This document shows, piece by piece, positions 36,631 through 44,640 of a DNA stretch of 64,000 nucleotides; the first letter of the stretch is position 1; every line of letters begins with the position of its first letter. Position numbers and translations under genes: made by a program. Source of the stretch: Pontiella desulfatans (GTDB lineage: Bacteria; Verrucomicrobiota; Kiritimatiellia; Kiritimatiellales; Pontiellaceae); the NCBI RefSeq assembly GCF_900890425.1, contig NZ_CAAHFG010000003.1, forward strand, positions 310,001 through 374,000. The letters run 5' to 3'. Under the pieces are notes generated by a model, which did not search any database, was not told the DNA's origin, and saw only the letters and a program-made list of their open reading frames with translations.

Positions 36631-37521
36631 TTAGCGCATCAGCAGGAGGCTCAGCGCCATGACGAGCATGCCGCCAACAAGGCCGAAGAGGGAGTCGTGG
36701 CCCTTGCCGTAGGCGCGGCTGGTGGGCAGGAGCTCGTCGAGGCTGATGTAGACCATGATGCCGGCGACGCCGCCGAAGAGGATGCCCATGACCTGCGGCG
36801 GAATGACGCCGCCCTCGCCGACGAAAAGGGTGAGTGCGAAATAGGCGATGATGGCGCCGACGGGTTCGGCCAGGCCGCTGAGGAAGGAATAGATGAAGGC
36901 TTTCTTGCGGTTGCCGGTGGCATAGAAGATGGGAACGGAAACGCTGATGCCTTCCGGAATGTTGTGCAGGGCAATGGCGATGGCGATCGGAATGCCGAGG
37001 CTGGGATCTTCCAGTGCGGCCAGGAAGGTGGCCAGGCCTTCGGGAAAGTTGTGGATGGCGATGGCGAGGGCGGTGAAGAGCCCCATGCGCATCAGTTTAT
37101 GGTTATGTTTGGTATGCTGTTCCTCATCAGCGATGGTTTTCATTTTCAGTTCATCCGATGTGGGCATCGGCGCATCGGGATTGTGCAGGGGGGCGGTCTC
37201 GAACTCGGCGTGGATTTCGTGCGGGTTTTCGGCGTGGGGGATGAGGGCGTCAATGATGCCGATGAGCGCCATGCCGCCAAAGAAGGAGGCGCAGTTGATC
37301 CAGTGTCCCATGGGGTCGCCATAGGATTCGACCAGCGAGTCGACCCCCTTGATGAAGATTTCGACGAAGGAGACATAAAGCATGACCCCGGCGGAGAAGC
37401 CGGTGGCGATGGACAGGAAACGGAAGTTGGTGCGCTTGGCCATGAAGGCGATGGCGCTGCCGATGCCGGTGGCCATGCCGGCGAAAACCGTCAACCCGAG
37501 GGCAAACCAGACGTTGCTCAC
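36631..37521 (-). CDS. zupT: ZIP family divalent metal transporter (ZupT-like)
   Basis: 296 residues with about eight hydrophobic segments and a cytosolic His-containing loop ([11 protein letters not shown]). The paired metal-site motifs HNFPEG and HNIPEG in helices 4 and 5 are diagnostic. It would import Zn2+, Fe2+ or Mn2+. It overlaps the phosphatase gene upstream by 4 bp, so the two form an operon. Supply of zinc for HemB is a possible link but only inference. Confidence 0.92.
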   Translation of the reverse strand: MSNVWFALGLTVFAGMATGIGSAIAFMAKRTNFRFLSIATGFSAGVMLYVSFVEIFIKGVDSLVESYGDPMGHWINCASFFGGMALIGIIDALIPHAENPHEIHAEFETAPLHNPDAPMPTSDELKMKTIADEEQHTKHNHKLMRMGLFTALAIAIHNFPEGLATFLAALEDPSLGIPIAIAIALHNIPEGISVSVPIFYATGNRKKAFIYSFLSGLAEPVGAIIAYFALTLFVGEGGVIPPQVMGILFGGVAGIMVYISLDELLPTSRAYGKGHDSLFGLVGGMLVMALSLLLMR

Positions 37522-38051
37522 TTGTTATTCCCCTGCTGGAGCCGCTCGGCAAGGGGGAGGAACCGGTTGGTCAGGCGCACCTGTTCGTCGGTCATTTGGG
37601 TTTGCATGTATTGCTTTACATAGATGATGGCGTCTTCGGCCGACATTTTCAGGATGTCGCGTACGATGCAGCTGGTCATGACGCCGGTGCGCCCAACCCC
37701 GGCGTTGCAGTGCACGGCCACGTTGGCTCCTGCCCTTAGATAGCAGGCCACCTGGTCGACGACCTTGGAGAAGTCGTGCAGCTCGGGGCTGGTGTAGTCG
37801 GCGATCGGGAAGCGGATCGGCTCGATGTTGTTCTTCTTGTAGGTCTCGATCACGTTGCGCTTGGCCTTCTTCGCCAGCTCGACATCGGTCACGAGCATGA
37901 CCACGAACTCGATTTTCTTTTGCTTATAGATTTTCAGCAGGGCGTTGCCGGGGTCGTAGGGGCCAAAGGGCATGGGGCTGCAATACAGCTTGCCTTTCAC
38001 ATCCAGGGGTATGCGCACGCAGGTTTCTTCTTTTTGGCCAAACAGGAACAT
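37518..38051 (-). CDS. Protein tyrosine / dual-specificity phosphatase
   Basis: 177 residues. The CX5R loop is [12 protein letters not shown] with nucleophile Cys115 and Arg121; Asp85 in [10 protein letters not shown] is the likely general acid. Folds of this size are found in cyclin-dependent-kinase-inhibitor-3-like and atypical dual-specificity phosphatases. The protein target is unknown. The gene overlaps the ZIP transporter gene by 4 bp. Confidence 0.88.
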   Translation of the reverse strand: MFLFGQKEETCVRIPLDVKGKLYCSPMPFGPYDPGNALLKIYKQKKIEFVVMLVTDVELAKKAKRNVIETYKKNNIEPIRFPIADYTSPELHDFSKVVDQVACYLRAGANVAVHCNAGVGRTGVMTSCIVRDILKMSAEDAIIYVKQYMQTQMTDEQVRLTNRFLPLAERLQQGNNK

Positions 38052-38116
38052 CGGACTCTCCGCTAATCGAGATCAACCTAGTACAGTTTCCCCAAGGGCT
38101 GGAAGGAAATAGATGC

Positions 38117-38500
38117 TTATTTAGCCTGTTCGATGATTGCGATGGTGGCTTCCTCCACCTCTTCGGCCACCGCCATCAACTCGGCCGAATCGGAGATGGC
38201 CGCGAGCATGGCCTTGGGTTTGATCATGCCGATCTTGGTTTGCCCGTTTTCGGAGTAGACCGAGATGCGGCAGGGTAGCGCCATGTTCAGGCTCATGTCG
38301 GCGGTGAGCACGGCATGGGCTTTGTGCGGGTTGCAGATTTCGAGTACCTGGCATTCGTTGGCCAGGTCGACGCCCTTGTTTTTCATGGTTTGCTTGAGGT
38401 TGTGGATATGAAGCACTCCGAACTGGTAGTCCTTTGCCGCGGCCTCGACATCCGCAACGGCCTGCTCCACCGACTTGCTGGTCTCAACGATATATTTCAT
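38117..38500 (-). CDS. DUF302 family protein
   Basis: 127 residues. The pattern MKYIVETSKSVEQAVADVEA, FGVLHIHNLKQTMKNKG and LEICNPHKAHAVL is characteristic of DUF302, a small alpha/beta fold often found beside redox or sulfur genes in anaerobes. The conserved Cys in the CNP motif is present. It is divergent from the Crp/Fnr-type gene, suggesting shared regulation from the 97-bp gap between them. Confidence 0.87.
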   Translation of the reverse strand: MKYIVETSKSVEQAVADVEAAAKDYQFGVLHIHNLKQTMKNKGVDLANECQVLEICNPHKAHAVLTADMSLNMALPCRISVYSENGQTKIGMIKPKAMLAAISDSAELMAVAEEVEEATIAIIEQAK

Positions 38501-38542
38501 CCTGGGTCTCCGGTGTTTTAACGTTTGCGTAGACTAGCCGTT

Positions 38543-38559
38543 TTTCCAGTCATTGGAAA
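38543..38559. promoter_or_regulatory. Palindrome in the DUF302 - Crp/Fnr divergent gap
   Basis: TTTCCAGTCATTGGAAA, half-sites TTTCCA and TGGAAA around GTCAT, lies midway between the two divergent starts. It is a candidate operator for the Crp/Fnr-type protein encoded beside it. It resembles the palindrome before hemB but with a 5-bp instead of 4-bp spacer. Confidence 0.4.
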
Positions 38560-38596
38560 TTGAAACTTCCGGCAATGGTGTCCAGAGTCGTTCGCC

Positions 38597-39247
38597 ATGA
38601 ATATTGAGCTGTTTATCAACGAAGCCCCCTTCTTCAAGGGATTGTCCGAAGAGCACCGCGGCGAACTCGCGAGGATATGCCGCCTGGCAAAGGTGAAGAA
38701 ACGCGAATACCTGTTCCACGAAGGCGAAAAGGGCAGCGATATGTTTTTGCTCGTTGATGGCAACATCCAGTTGCACAAGAATACCGAGGATGGGCGCGAG
38801 GTGGTGATTCGGGTCATCAAGCCCGGCGACGTGTTCGCCGAGGTGGTCTTGTTTGAGCGGGAGCGCTATCCCGTTTCGGCCCGTGCCGTAACCCCGGCCG
38901 ACGTGCTGGTGTTTCCGAAGGCGGGCATCCACCGCCTACTGGCGGAGGAGGGTTTCCGCAACGACTTCATTGCACTACTCATGGCCAAGCAGCGTTATCT
39001 GGCCGAGCGCATCCAGGAGCTAACCACCAAGGATGTCGAGCACCGCTTCTTCACCTTCCTTCGCAACCAGTACGGCGAAAAGGAAACCATCCACACGCCG
39101 TTGTCCAAGAAGGATATCGCCGCCGCGATCGGCACCACGCCCGAAAGCCTCTCGCGCCTGATCCTGCGCCTGACCGATGACGAGATCATCGATTGGAAAG
39201 GCAAGGAGATAAAAATCCTTTCCAATCCCTGGAAGTGGCTGGACTGA
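38597..39247 (+). CDS. Crp/Fnr family transcriptional regulator
   Basis: 216 residues. The N-terminal cyclic-nucleotide-binding-like domain has LFHEGEKGSDMFLLVDGNIQ and VIKPGDVFAEVVLFE. A long helix follows and then the winged helix-turn-helix with SKKDIAAAIGTTPESLSRLI. The N-terminal FNR iron-sulfur Cys cluster is not seen, so a HcpR- or NnrR-like heme or redox sensor, or a cNMP sensor, is possible. The neighbours (DUF302, cupin, ferredoxin) suggest an anaerobic, nitrosative or oxidative stress regulon. Confidence 0.9.
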   Translation: MNIELFINEAPFFKGLSEEHRGELARICRLAKVKKREYLFHEGEKGSDMFLLVDGNIQLHKNTEDGREVVIRVIKPGDVFAEVVLFERERYPVSARAVTPADVLVFPKAGIHRLLAEEGFRNDFIALLMAKQRYLAERIQELTTKDVEHRFFTFLRNQYGEKETIHTPLSKKDIAAAIGTTPESLSRLILRLTDDEIIDWKGKEIKILSNPWKWLD

Positions 39248-39248
39248 A

Positions 39249-39323
39249 GAGCTTACAGCCTATAGCTAACAGCCGACAGCGGAGTGACATGGCTGCAAGC
39301 TGTTGGCTTAAAGCTGAGGGCTA
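39249..39323. repeat. Intergenic ACAGC-type imperfect repeat
   Basis: AGCTTACAGCCTATAGCTAA and a later GCTGCAAGCTGTTGGCTTAA form imperfect direct and inverted copies of an AGCTxACAGC motif in the convergent gap between the Crp/Fnr and cupin genes. Confidence 0.45.
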
Positions 39324-39650
39324 CGCTTCTGACCGGATCATGGTGAGCAGCATTTTAAACGGCTGCTCGGCGGCCTGAACATCATGCGGAATGTTAGCCG
39401 GCATAATGAACATCTCGCCTTCTTTTACGGTCTGCATCTCACCGTCTACAATAAAAGAACCCTGGCCTTCCACGACCTGAACCACCGCATCGAACGGGGA
39501 GGTGTGTTCGCTCAGGCCCTGTCCTTTATCGAAAGAAAAGAGGGTTATGTTTCCAACCTCTTTTTTCAGCAGGGTTTTACTGATGACCGCTCCGTCGGCA
39601 TAGCTGACTTCTTTTTTAAGATCTAATGCTCTGTTGATATATTCGTTCAT
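39321..39650 (-). CDS. Small cupin-domain protein
   Basis: 109 residues from MNEYINRAL, which has a GAGAGG ribosome site about 10 bp upstream; a start seven codons earlier is possible. The cupin motifs are GLSEHTSPFDAVVQVVEGQG and EGEMFIMPANIPHDVQA, with two His as metal ligands. Such single-domain cupins bind Fe, Ni or Mn and often accompany ferredoxin genes and Crp/Fnr-type regulators in anaerobes. Substrate unknown. Confidence 0.85.
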   Translation of the reverse strand: MNEYINRALDLKKEVSYADGAVISKTLLKKEVGNITLFSFDKGQGLSEHTSPFDAVVQVVEGQGSFIVDGEMQTVKEGEMFIMPANIPHDVQAAEQPFKMLLTMIRSEA

Positions 39651-39672
39651 TGTTCTAGTCCTCTCTATCAAT

Positions 39673-39762
39673 ATTTTACCACCCGCTTCGCTGAAGATTT
39701 GAAGAACACGAAGGGGCTGTTATGTGGTCTTCGTGTCCTTCCAGACTTCGTGGTGAGATCGA
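39673..39762. repeat. Palindromic repeat, ACCACCCGCTTCGCTGAAG type
   Basis: TTTTACCACCCGCTTCGCTG on the left, GAAGAACACGAAGG in the middle and CTTCGTGTCCTTCCAGACTT plus CGTGGTGA on the right form an imperfect palindrome of the same family as the ACCACAGAG elements. It separates the cupin and ferredoxin genes. Confidence 0.65.
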
Positions 39763-39763
39763 G

Positions 39764-40570
39764 TTATCCTGCGAGTTGTTTGGTGCCCAGCAGCTCGCCG
39801 TCGAGGCCGATGGTGACTTCCTCGATCACCAGATCCGACCGGCAGCTCATGGCGTGCGCCTGCTGTGTGATGGCCGTCAACCCGCCGCAGCAGGGTACCG
39901 ACATGCGGACAATGATGACCTTCGGAATGTTGTTCCCGGCCATGATGCCGGCGAGCTTTTCGACATAGCCCTCGGTCTTGTCGAGCTTGGGGCAGGCGAC
40001 CACGAGCGAGCGGCCGCGGACAAAGCGCCAATGCACATCCGGTGAAGCAACCGGAGAGCAGGTGCTGAGCACCACGAGTTCCTTGCCTTCGAAGAACGGC
40101 GCGGTCGGCGGAACGAGGTGCAGCTGGATCGGCCACTGGTCGAGGTCGGACTTGATGACTTGCCCGGAGACTTCCGTGCTGGCCGCTTTCGGTTTTGCTT
40201 CCGCCTTGTCCTTGTTTCCAAAACGAATCTGGAGCCCGGGGCATCCGCCGCCGGCCGGCTTTTGGGCCGCCTGTTCCTTCGCGTCGTGTTCGGCGTTGGC
40301 TTCATCGAACCGCTTCAGGGCATCCTCTCCCATTTGTGCAACATGTTCACGGGTGGCATCAATGTCGTAGGCCACCGCCTCCCGCTCAACAATCTGGAGG
40401 GCCCCGGTCGGGCAGGTTCCAATGCAATCGCCGAACCCATCGCAAAAATCCTCTTTCACCATTTTGGCTTTTCCGTTCACCAGCTGCAGCGCGCCTTCCG
40501 CGCAGCCCACAATACAATCCCCGCATCCGTTGCAGAGGTCTTCGTTGATTTCGATAATTTTACGTTTCAT
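39764..40570 (-). CDS. Two-[4Fe-4S] ferredoxin-domain protein
   Basis: 268 residues. Residues 1-65 hold a pair of cluster motifs: CNGCGDCIVGC and CDGFGDCIGTC. In the second, the middle Cys of CxxCxxC is replaced (CDGFGDC), so one cluster may be [3Fe-4S] or altered. An Ala/Lys-rich linker follows, then a C-terminal domain (about 130-265) with further Cys in LVVLSTCSPVA, VVACPKLDKTEGY and SVPCCGGLTAI. It is probably an electron carrier or redox sensor linked to the neighbouring Crp/Fnr regulator and cupin. Confidence 0.85.
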   Translation of the reverse strand: MKRKIIEINEDLCNGCGDCIVGCAEGALQLVNGKAKMVKEDFCDGFGDCIGTCPTGALQIVEREAVAYDIDATREHVAQMGEDALKRFDEANAEHDAKEQAAQKPAGGGCPGLQIRFGNKDKAEAKPKAASTEVSGQVIKSDLDQWPIQLHLVPPTAPFFEGKELVVLSTCSPVASPDVHWRFVRGRSLVVACPKLDKTEGYVEKLAGIMAGNNIPKVIIVRMSVPCCGGLTAITQQAHAMSCRSDLVIEEVTIGLDGELLGTKQLAG

Positions 40571-40701
40571 GGCTGACTCCTTGTCTTAAATTGTTGGGCA
40601 CAGCTTGCCCCCAAATACGAAAGCGTTCCTTGATGGGAGTCAAGAAACGCTTTTTTTCTGAAAAAACCACAACATGGAAGATTCAATAGAGTCCAATAGT
40701 A

Positions 40702-40830
40702 TTATTCGGGTACATGCAGAGCGATTGGTAGATGCTCGGCAAATTTTTTAAAATCACCATCGGTCGTATAGATGGTCATCTTGTTTTGCAACGCCTGTGA
40801 CCATACGCTGGTGTCGACAATGATTTTCAT
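40702..40830 (-). pseudogene. vapC: VapC PIN-domain toxin remnant with internal deletion
   Basis: A 42-codon frame reads MKIIVDTSVWSQALQNK and then jumps directly to TIYTTDGDFKKFAEHLPIAL. The first part is the usual PIN start with the first catalytic Asp; the second is the usual PIN end with the last acidic residue. About 80-90 residues that hold the other catalytic residues are missing, and the frame is kept. It overlaps the antitoxin gene by 4 bp, as in intact VapBC operons. It is too short to be an active RNase. Confidence 0.8.
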
Positions 40831-41027
40831 GCACGGGCTCGTTGTTTCTTGTAGTCATAGCCGGAATCGATCTCAACCGTGCCAAACAAGGAAAGGATTT
40901 TCCGTTGTTCGAGGTGATTCACATATTCCTCCAGCGCTTCAGTCACGGCGCTCTTTTTGGTTTTATGCCCACCTAGCTTTACTGCTTTTTGGATAAGCTT
41001 GTCGTCAATTTGAAGATTAGTAGCCAT
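40827..41027 (-). CDS. vapB: VapB-type antitoxin
   Basis: 66 residues. MATNLQIDDKLIQKAVKLGG followed by HKTKKSAVTEALEEYVNHLE is the ribbon-helix-helix pattern of VapB antitoxins (type II toxin-antitoxin family VapB_antitoxin). The C-terminal part (LFGTVEIDSGYDYKKQRA) would wrap the toxin. It overlaps by 4 bp a toxin gene that has lost its middle, so it is now an orphan antitoxin. Confidence 0.85.
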   Translation of the reverse strand: MATNLQIDDKLIQKAVKLGGHKTKKSAVTEALEEYVNHLEQRKILSLFGTVEIDSGYDYKKQRARA

Positions 41028-41118
41028 GAGGAACCTCGTTGTTGATGTGTGGGTTACCGCACAGTTGTTTGTGTGTCAATGGTGGCGTGGTGGCGGATCG
41101 GAATCCACCCCCGCGTTT

Positions 41119-41775
41119 CTACGCCTTGTTCGCCACAAACGGCTTTTTGCGGTTGGGGTGGGTGGTGCGGCAGATTTCGCAGACGGTGCCGTCGCATCCA
41201 CGGGCGGTGCAATATTCCCGGCCATAGGTGATGAATTGCAGATGCAGGTCTTCCCACTTTTCCGGCGGATAGAGTTTTTTAAGATCCTCCTCGGTCTGCA
41301 CCACGTTCTTGCCTTTGGTGAGCCCCCAGCGCTGGGCGAGGCGGTGGATGTGGGTATCGACCGGAAAAGCCGGAATCTTGAAGGCGTGGATCATTACCAC
41401 GCTGGCGGTCTTGTGGCCGACGCCCGGAAGTTCCTCCAGTTGTTCAAATGTGCGCGGCACGACGCCGTCGTACTTTTCCTCCAGCATTTCCGAGAGCCGC
41501 TTGATGTTCTTCGCCTTGCTGTTGGCCAAGCCGCAGGTCTGGATGCATTCGAGGATTTCCTCCACCGAAAGCTCCATCATTTCCTGCGGGGTCGAGGCCT
41601 TGGCGAAGAGGGCCGGCGTAACCATGTTGACACGCTTGTCGGTGCATTGCGCCGAGAGCAGCACGGCGATCAGCAACGTGAAGGCATCAGTATGGTCGAG
41701 CGGGATCGGAATCTCCGGATAGAGTTCTTCCAGCTTGTTGCCGACATACTCGGCGCGTTCTTTTTTGGTTTTCAT
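41119..41775 (-). CDS. nth: Endonuclease III (DNA glycosylase/AP lyase)
   Basis: 218 residues. The helix-hairpin-helix LEELPGVGHKTASVVM carries the catalytic Lys, and the catalytic Asp is in FPVDTHIHRLAQR. The C-terminal iron-sulfur loop has four Cys (YCTARGCDGTVCEIC) spaced C-x4-C-x4-C-x2-C, not the usual C-x6-C-x2-C-x5-C. It removes oxidised pyrimidines in base-excision repair. The 4-bp overlap with the upstream GNAT gene shows co-transcription. Confidence 0.93.
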   Translation of the reverse strand: MKTKKERAEYVGNKLEELYPEIPIPLDHTDAFTLLIAVLLSAQCTDKRVNMVTPALFAKASTPQEMMELSVEEILECIQTCGLANSKAKNIKRLSEMLEEKYDGVVPRTFEQLEELPGVGHKTASVVMIHAFKIPAFPVDTHIHRLAQRWGLTKGKNVVQTEEDLKKLYPPEKWEDLHLQFITYGREYCTARGCDGTVCEICRTTHPNRKKPFVANKA

Positions 41776-42287
41776 GATCGAACCGATTTCTCAGGAGATA
41801 CATTCGTTCCTAGCTTCTTCTCATAGAATAACGCTTTGCCCATTTCTGGATCGAGTTCGTATCCTTCGAACCCAAATTTGCTGTAAACCGCTCGGGCGAT
41901 GGTGTTGCCCTCTAAAACCTCGAGGGTGATTTTGCAACAGGCGGTCTTCTTCGCGATCTCCTCCACCTTCGCCAGCAGTTGTTTGGATAAACCGCGACCG
42001 CGAAATTCGGGAGCGACCGTGAAATCATGGATGTTTAAAATTGGTGCGCACAAGAATGTGGAGAAGTTCTCAAAGCAGATAGCCAGCCCAGCGGGCAAAC
42101 CATCGATAAAGGCTAGTACAACTCGGCATCCGACGCGCTTTCCCAGTTCAGCAATGAGATGCTTCCTCGTGTGCCCAGATAGTTCCTCGCCGCCACCCAT
42201 GCAATCCGTGGCGTATTCATTGAGCAAATGCAGGACGGCCCTGGCGTGGGAGGGATCGGACAAATCCGCCAAAATGATTTGGGTCAT
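41772..42287 (-). CDS. GNAT family N-acetyltransferase
   Basis: 171 residues. The acetyl-CoA-binding motif A is visible in IHDFTVAPEFRGRGLSKQLL and motif B in LEVLEGNTIARAVYSKFGFE. The C-terminal FYEKKL strand is typical. The substrate cannot be told from sequence. The gene lies between the methyltransferase gene (1-bp gap) and nth (4-bp overlap). Confidence 0.85.
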   Translation of the reverse strand: MTQIILADLSDPSHARAVLHLLNEYATDCMGGGEELSGHTRKHLIAELGKRVGCRVVLAFIDGLPAGLAICFENFSTFLCAPILNIHDFTVAPEFRGRGLSKQLLAKVEEIAKKTACCKITLEVLEGNTIARAVYSKFGFEGYELDPEMGKALFYEKKLGTNVSPEKSVRS

Positions 42288-42288
42288 C

Positions 42289-43122
42289 TCATTTCACTCC
42301 CACCACGTAGGCGACCCAGCCCTGGACGTTTTCGTAGGTTTTGCGGAGGCGGAAGATTTCGTCGGACTCACCCTCGTCGTCGAAGTCGTGCAGATAGACC
42401 TCGGCCTTGGCAAAGCCGGCCTCGAGGAGGATTTCCTGGATCTCCATCAGCGTCCAGAGGCGCCATTCGTAGGTGAAGGCCTTTTCGATGCGCCCGAAGC
42501 CGGGCACCTTGAAGTGGATATGGCAGGTGGTGTCGTGGTTGATCGGGTTGTAGTCGGCCTGTTCCCATAGATATTCAAAGTCGGGGATCTTCATGCCATC
42601 CGGCGTGGTGAGGCCGGGGATCTCGCGGACATCATCGGATTTGGCCATGATGGACTCGGTTCCGCCATAGATGTCCATCACGAAGAGGCCCTCCTCGTTC
42701 AGCGATTGATATACGCGTTTGTAATATTCGCGCAGCACCTCGCGCTGCTTGAAGACGCAGAAGGAAAAGTTCAGCGCGAAGGTCATATCGACCTTCGGGG
42801 TTTCCGCCTCCAGCACATCGCCGCAAACCAAATGAAGTCGTTTCTTCTGTTGATCCGTGAGCCCGGATACATTGTGTTTGACGCCCCAGTCCAGTGTCGG
42901 CTGGTGGAAGTCGATGCCCCAAGCCTCGTGTAGCTTGTTGCGCTGCGCCCAGCGGGCGGCGAGCTTGGCGGTGCCGCAGAAGTCCTCGCGCACGGTCAGC
43001 GGTTTGCGCTTCCAATGCTTTTGGTAGACCCGCTTGCCGAAATCCAGGTCGGTGTCGACGTTCTGGACGGAGGCCTCGTAGAGCCAGTGGATGTCGGGAA
43101 GGTTTTTTTTCTTTTTGCTCAT
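42289..43122 (-). CDS. Class I SAM-dependent methyltransferase
   Basis: About 277 residues from MSKKKKNLPD; a Met four codons upstream would overlap the previous gene. The Rossmann motifs are weakly conserved: motif I region VREDFCGTAKLAARWAQRNK, EAWGIDFHQPTLDWG (motif II acidic residue), and VDMTFALNFSFCVFKQREVL (motif IV). Proteins of this type with a DFCGTA motif are common in Planctomycetes and Verrucomicrobia and have no known substrate. It lies in a compact run with the inositol-phosphatase-like and GNAT genes. Confidence 0.8.
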   Translation of the reverse strand: MSKKKKNLPDIHWLYEASVQNVDTDLDFGKRVYQKHWKRKPLTVREDFCGTAKLAARWAQRNKLHEAWGIDFHQPTLDWGVKHNVSGLTDQQKKRLHLVCGDVLEAETPKVDMTFALNFSFCVFKQREVLREYYKRVYQSLNEEGLFVMDIYGGTESIMAKSDDVREIPGLTTPDGMKIPDFEYLWEQADYNPINHDTTCHIHFKVPGFGRIEKAFTYEWRLWTLMEIQEILLEAGFAKAEVYLHDFDDEGESDEIFRLRKTYENVQGWVAYVVGVK

Positions 43123-43124
43123 AA

Positions 43125-43913
43125 TCAGATGCATTTCGTGTGGATGGCGCGCAGGCCCTCGATAAGGTTTCCGTTGGCCACCATCACGGTTGCCCCATGG
43201 GGTATTTCCTTATGCGGGTAGAGCGTCATGGCGGCACCGGCCTGTTCCGCGATGAGCCCGGCGGCGGCATAGTCCCACAGGTAGATGCTGGTTTCGAAGA
43301 AGCCGTCGCCATGGCCGGCGGCCACGTTGCATATGTCGAGTGCGGCCGCCCCGTTGATGCGCACCTTTTGGGTGTTGAGCGCCAGCATGCGGAACATTTC
43401 GAAATGGGGTTCGCTGGCCGACTCCATGTGCTTCGACAGTCCCGTGAAGACCATGGCATCCTGCAGATGGCGGGTTTCCGAAACCTGGATCGGTTCGCCG
43501 TTGAGCTTGGCCGGGTCTTCGATGTGCGCGGTGTAGTAGTCGTTGAAATCGGGGGCGAACACGCAACCGGCCAGCACCTTGTCGTGGAAGCGCACGGCGA
43601 CCGAGCAGCACCAGTAGGGGAATCCATGCGTGTAGTTCATCGTCCCGTCGATCGGGTCGATGATCCACTCATAGCCTTCCGCGGAATTCTGGCGAATATC
43701 CTCCTCGCCCAGGATGCCGTGGTCGGGATATTCCTGGGCAATGATGCCCTCGGCAATCCTCTGGCACTCCAGGTCGAGCACCAGCTTGACATCGTGCGTG
43801 AAGCTTTCTGTGGCCTCGGTGCGCCGGGCCTTGTTTTCAAGGGCGTGTTTGCCGGCCGCGTCGGCCGCGCAGATCGCCACATCAAGCAGGTCGGATAATG
43901 GAATGTTTTTCAT
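43125..43913 (-). CDS. Inositol monophosphatase family phosphatase
   Basis: 262 residues from MKNIPLSDL, preceded by an AGGCG ribosome site; an earlier start would add 14 residues. The metal-binding motifs are GILGEEDIRQ, WIIDPIDGTMNYTHGFP and YLWDYAAAGLIAEQAG, all standard in IMPase/FBPase-like enzymes. It could act on inositol-1-phosphate, 3'-phosphoadenosine-5'-phosphate or fructose-1,6-bisphosphate. It starts the run that includes the methyltransferase, GNAT and nth genes. Confidence 0.9.
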   Translation of the reverse strand: MKNIPLSDLLDVAICAADAAGKHALENKARRTEATESFTHDVKLVLDLECQRIAEGIIAQEYPDHGILGEEDIRQNSAEGYEWIIDPIDGTMNYTHGFPYWCCSVAVRFHDKVLAGCVFAPDFNDYYTAHIEDPAKLNGEPIQVSETRHLQDAMVFTGLSKHMESASEPHFEMFRMLALNTQKVRINGAAALDICNVAAGHGDGFFETSIYLWDYAAAGLIAEQAGAAMTLYPHKEIPHGATVMVANGNLIEGLRAIHTKCI

Positions 43914-43969
43914 TCGCCTATTAAGCTGAACCCCAACGGCCTTGGCAACTTCCAATCAGGACAAGTCGG

Positions 43970-44569
43970 CTATTTCACAACCGTGTTTTCGAAGTCGGTC
44001 GCGTAGGCGCGCGGCGGACTGAAGATCAGGTTGGCGATGATGGCCTTCCTGAGATCGGCCTTGTTGCCCAGTGGAAAGTTGATGCGGCCGGCGGAGTTGC
44101 TGCGGAGAATCGCCGGCGTTGCAATGCGGAGGCCTTTTAGGCTGGCGATGCTCGAAGGCATCGATTTCAAGGCCATTTCCATGGGCTCGGCTTGGGCCAG
44201 CGGGTGGGTGGCGGCCGCGGCCTTCAGCGAACCCGGAATGGGCATGGGGGCTGGCGGGGGCGTCGGGACAGGTTCCGCAACGGGCTCCTCGAAGGTTGCA
44301 GGGGGCCCGGTTTCGAACTCCTCCATTTCCTTCATGTAGTCGGGGCGCTCATAGCCTTCCGGCCAATCGGGAAGCCGGCTCGGTTGTGGTTCCAGCTTGC
44401 CGGCGAGGTTTTCGAAAAACTCCTCGATCGTGCCAGGTTCCTTCCTCGGCGGTTTTTGGCCGGGAACGGCGGGTGGTTGTTTGCCTTTCACCCCTTTTTC
44501 GAGGATGAATTTCACCAGGTTCACCAGCGCAATGACGATGAAGATTAAAAATGGAACCAGGTCTTCCAT
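43970..44569 (-). CDS. Membrane-anchored protein of unknown function, Pro-rich
   Basis: 199 residues. A single N-terminal membrane helix (DLVPFLIFIVIALVNLVKFI) is followed by a charged and proline-rich cytosolic or periplasmic region (EEPVAEPVPTPPPAPMPIP) and a short globular end. The final segment SLKGLRIATPAILRSNSAGR with IIANLIFSPPRAYATD resembles short tails of unannotated PVC-group proteins, but no domain is recognised. A terminator for floA lies upstream, so it has its own promoter. Confidence 0.65.
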   Translation of the reverse strand: MEDLVPFLIFIVIALVNLVKFILEKGVKGKQPPAVPGQKPPRKEPGTIEEFFENLAGKLEPQPSRLPDWPEGYERPDYMKEMEEFETGPPATFEEPVAEPVPTPPPAPMPIPGSLKAAAATHPLAQAEPMEMALKSMPSSIASLKGLRIATPAILRSNSAGRINFPLGNKADLRKAIIANLIFSPPRAYATDFENTVVK

Positions 44570-44596
44570 AGCCCCTCCGGGGAAGTTCTAACTTCG

Positions 44597-44632
44597 AAAA
44601 ACCCAAATCCGAACGTCATTCGGATTTGGGTG
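44597..44632 (-). terminator. Rho-independent terminator of floA operon
   Basis: A 13-bp perfect stem ACCCAAATCCGAA/TTCGGATTTGGGT with a CGTCA loop, followed on the minus strand by TTTTCG. It ends the nfeD-polymer protein-floA operon. Confidence 0.85.
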
Positions 44633-44640
44633 TTTAGTGC

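Noticed and set aside
39249-39323. Terminator or small RNA in the convergent gap
   Set aside because: The hairpins are weak and lack a T run; best described as a low-grade repeat.
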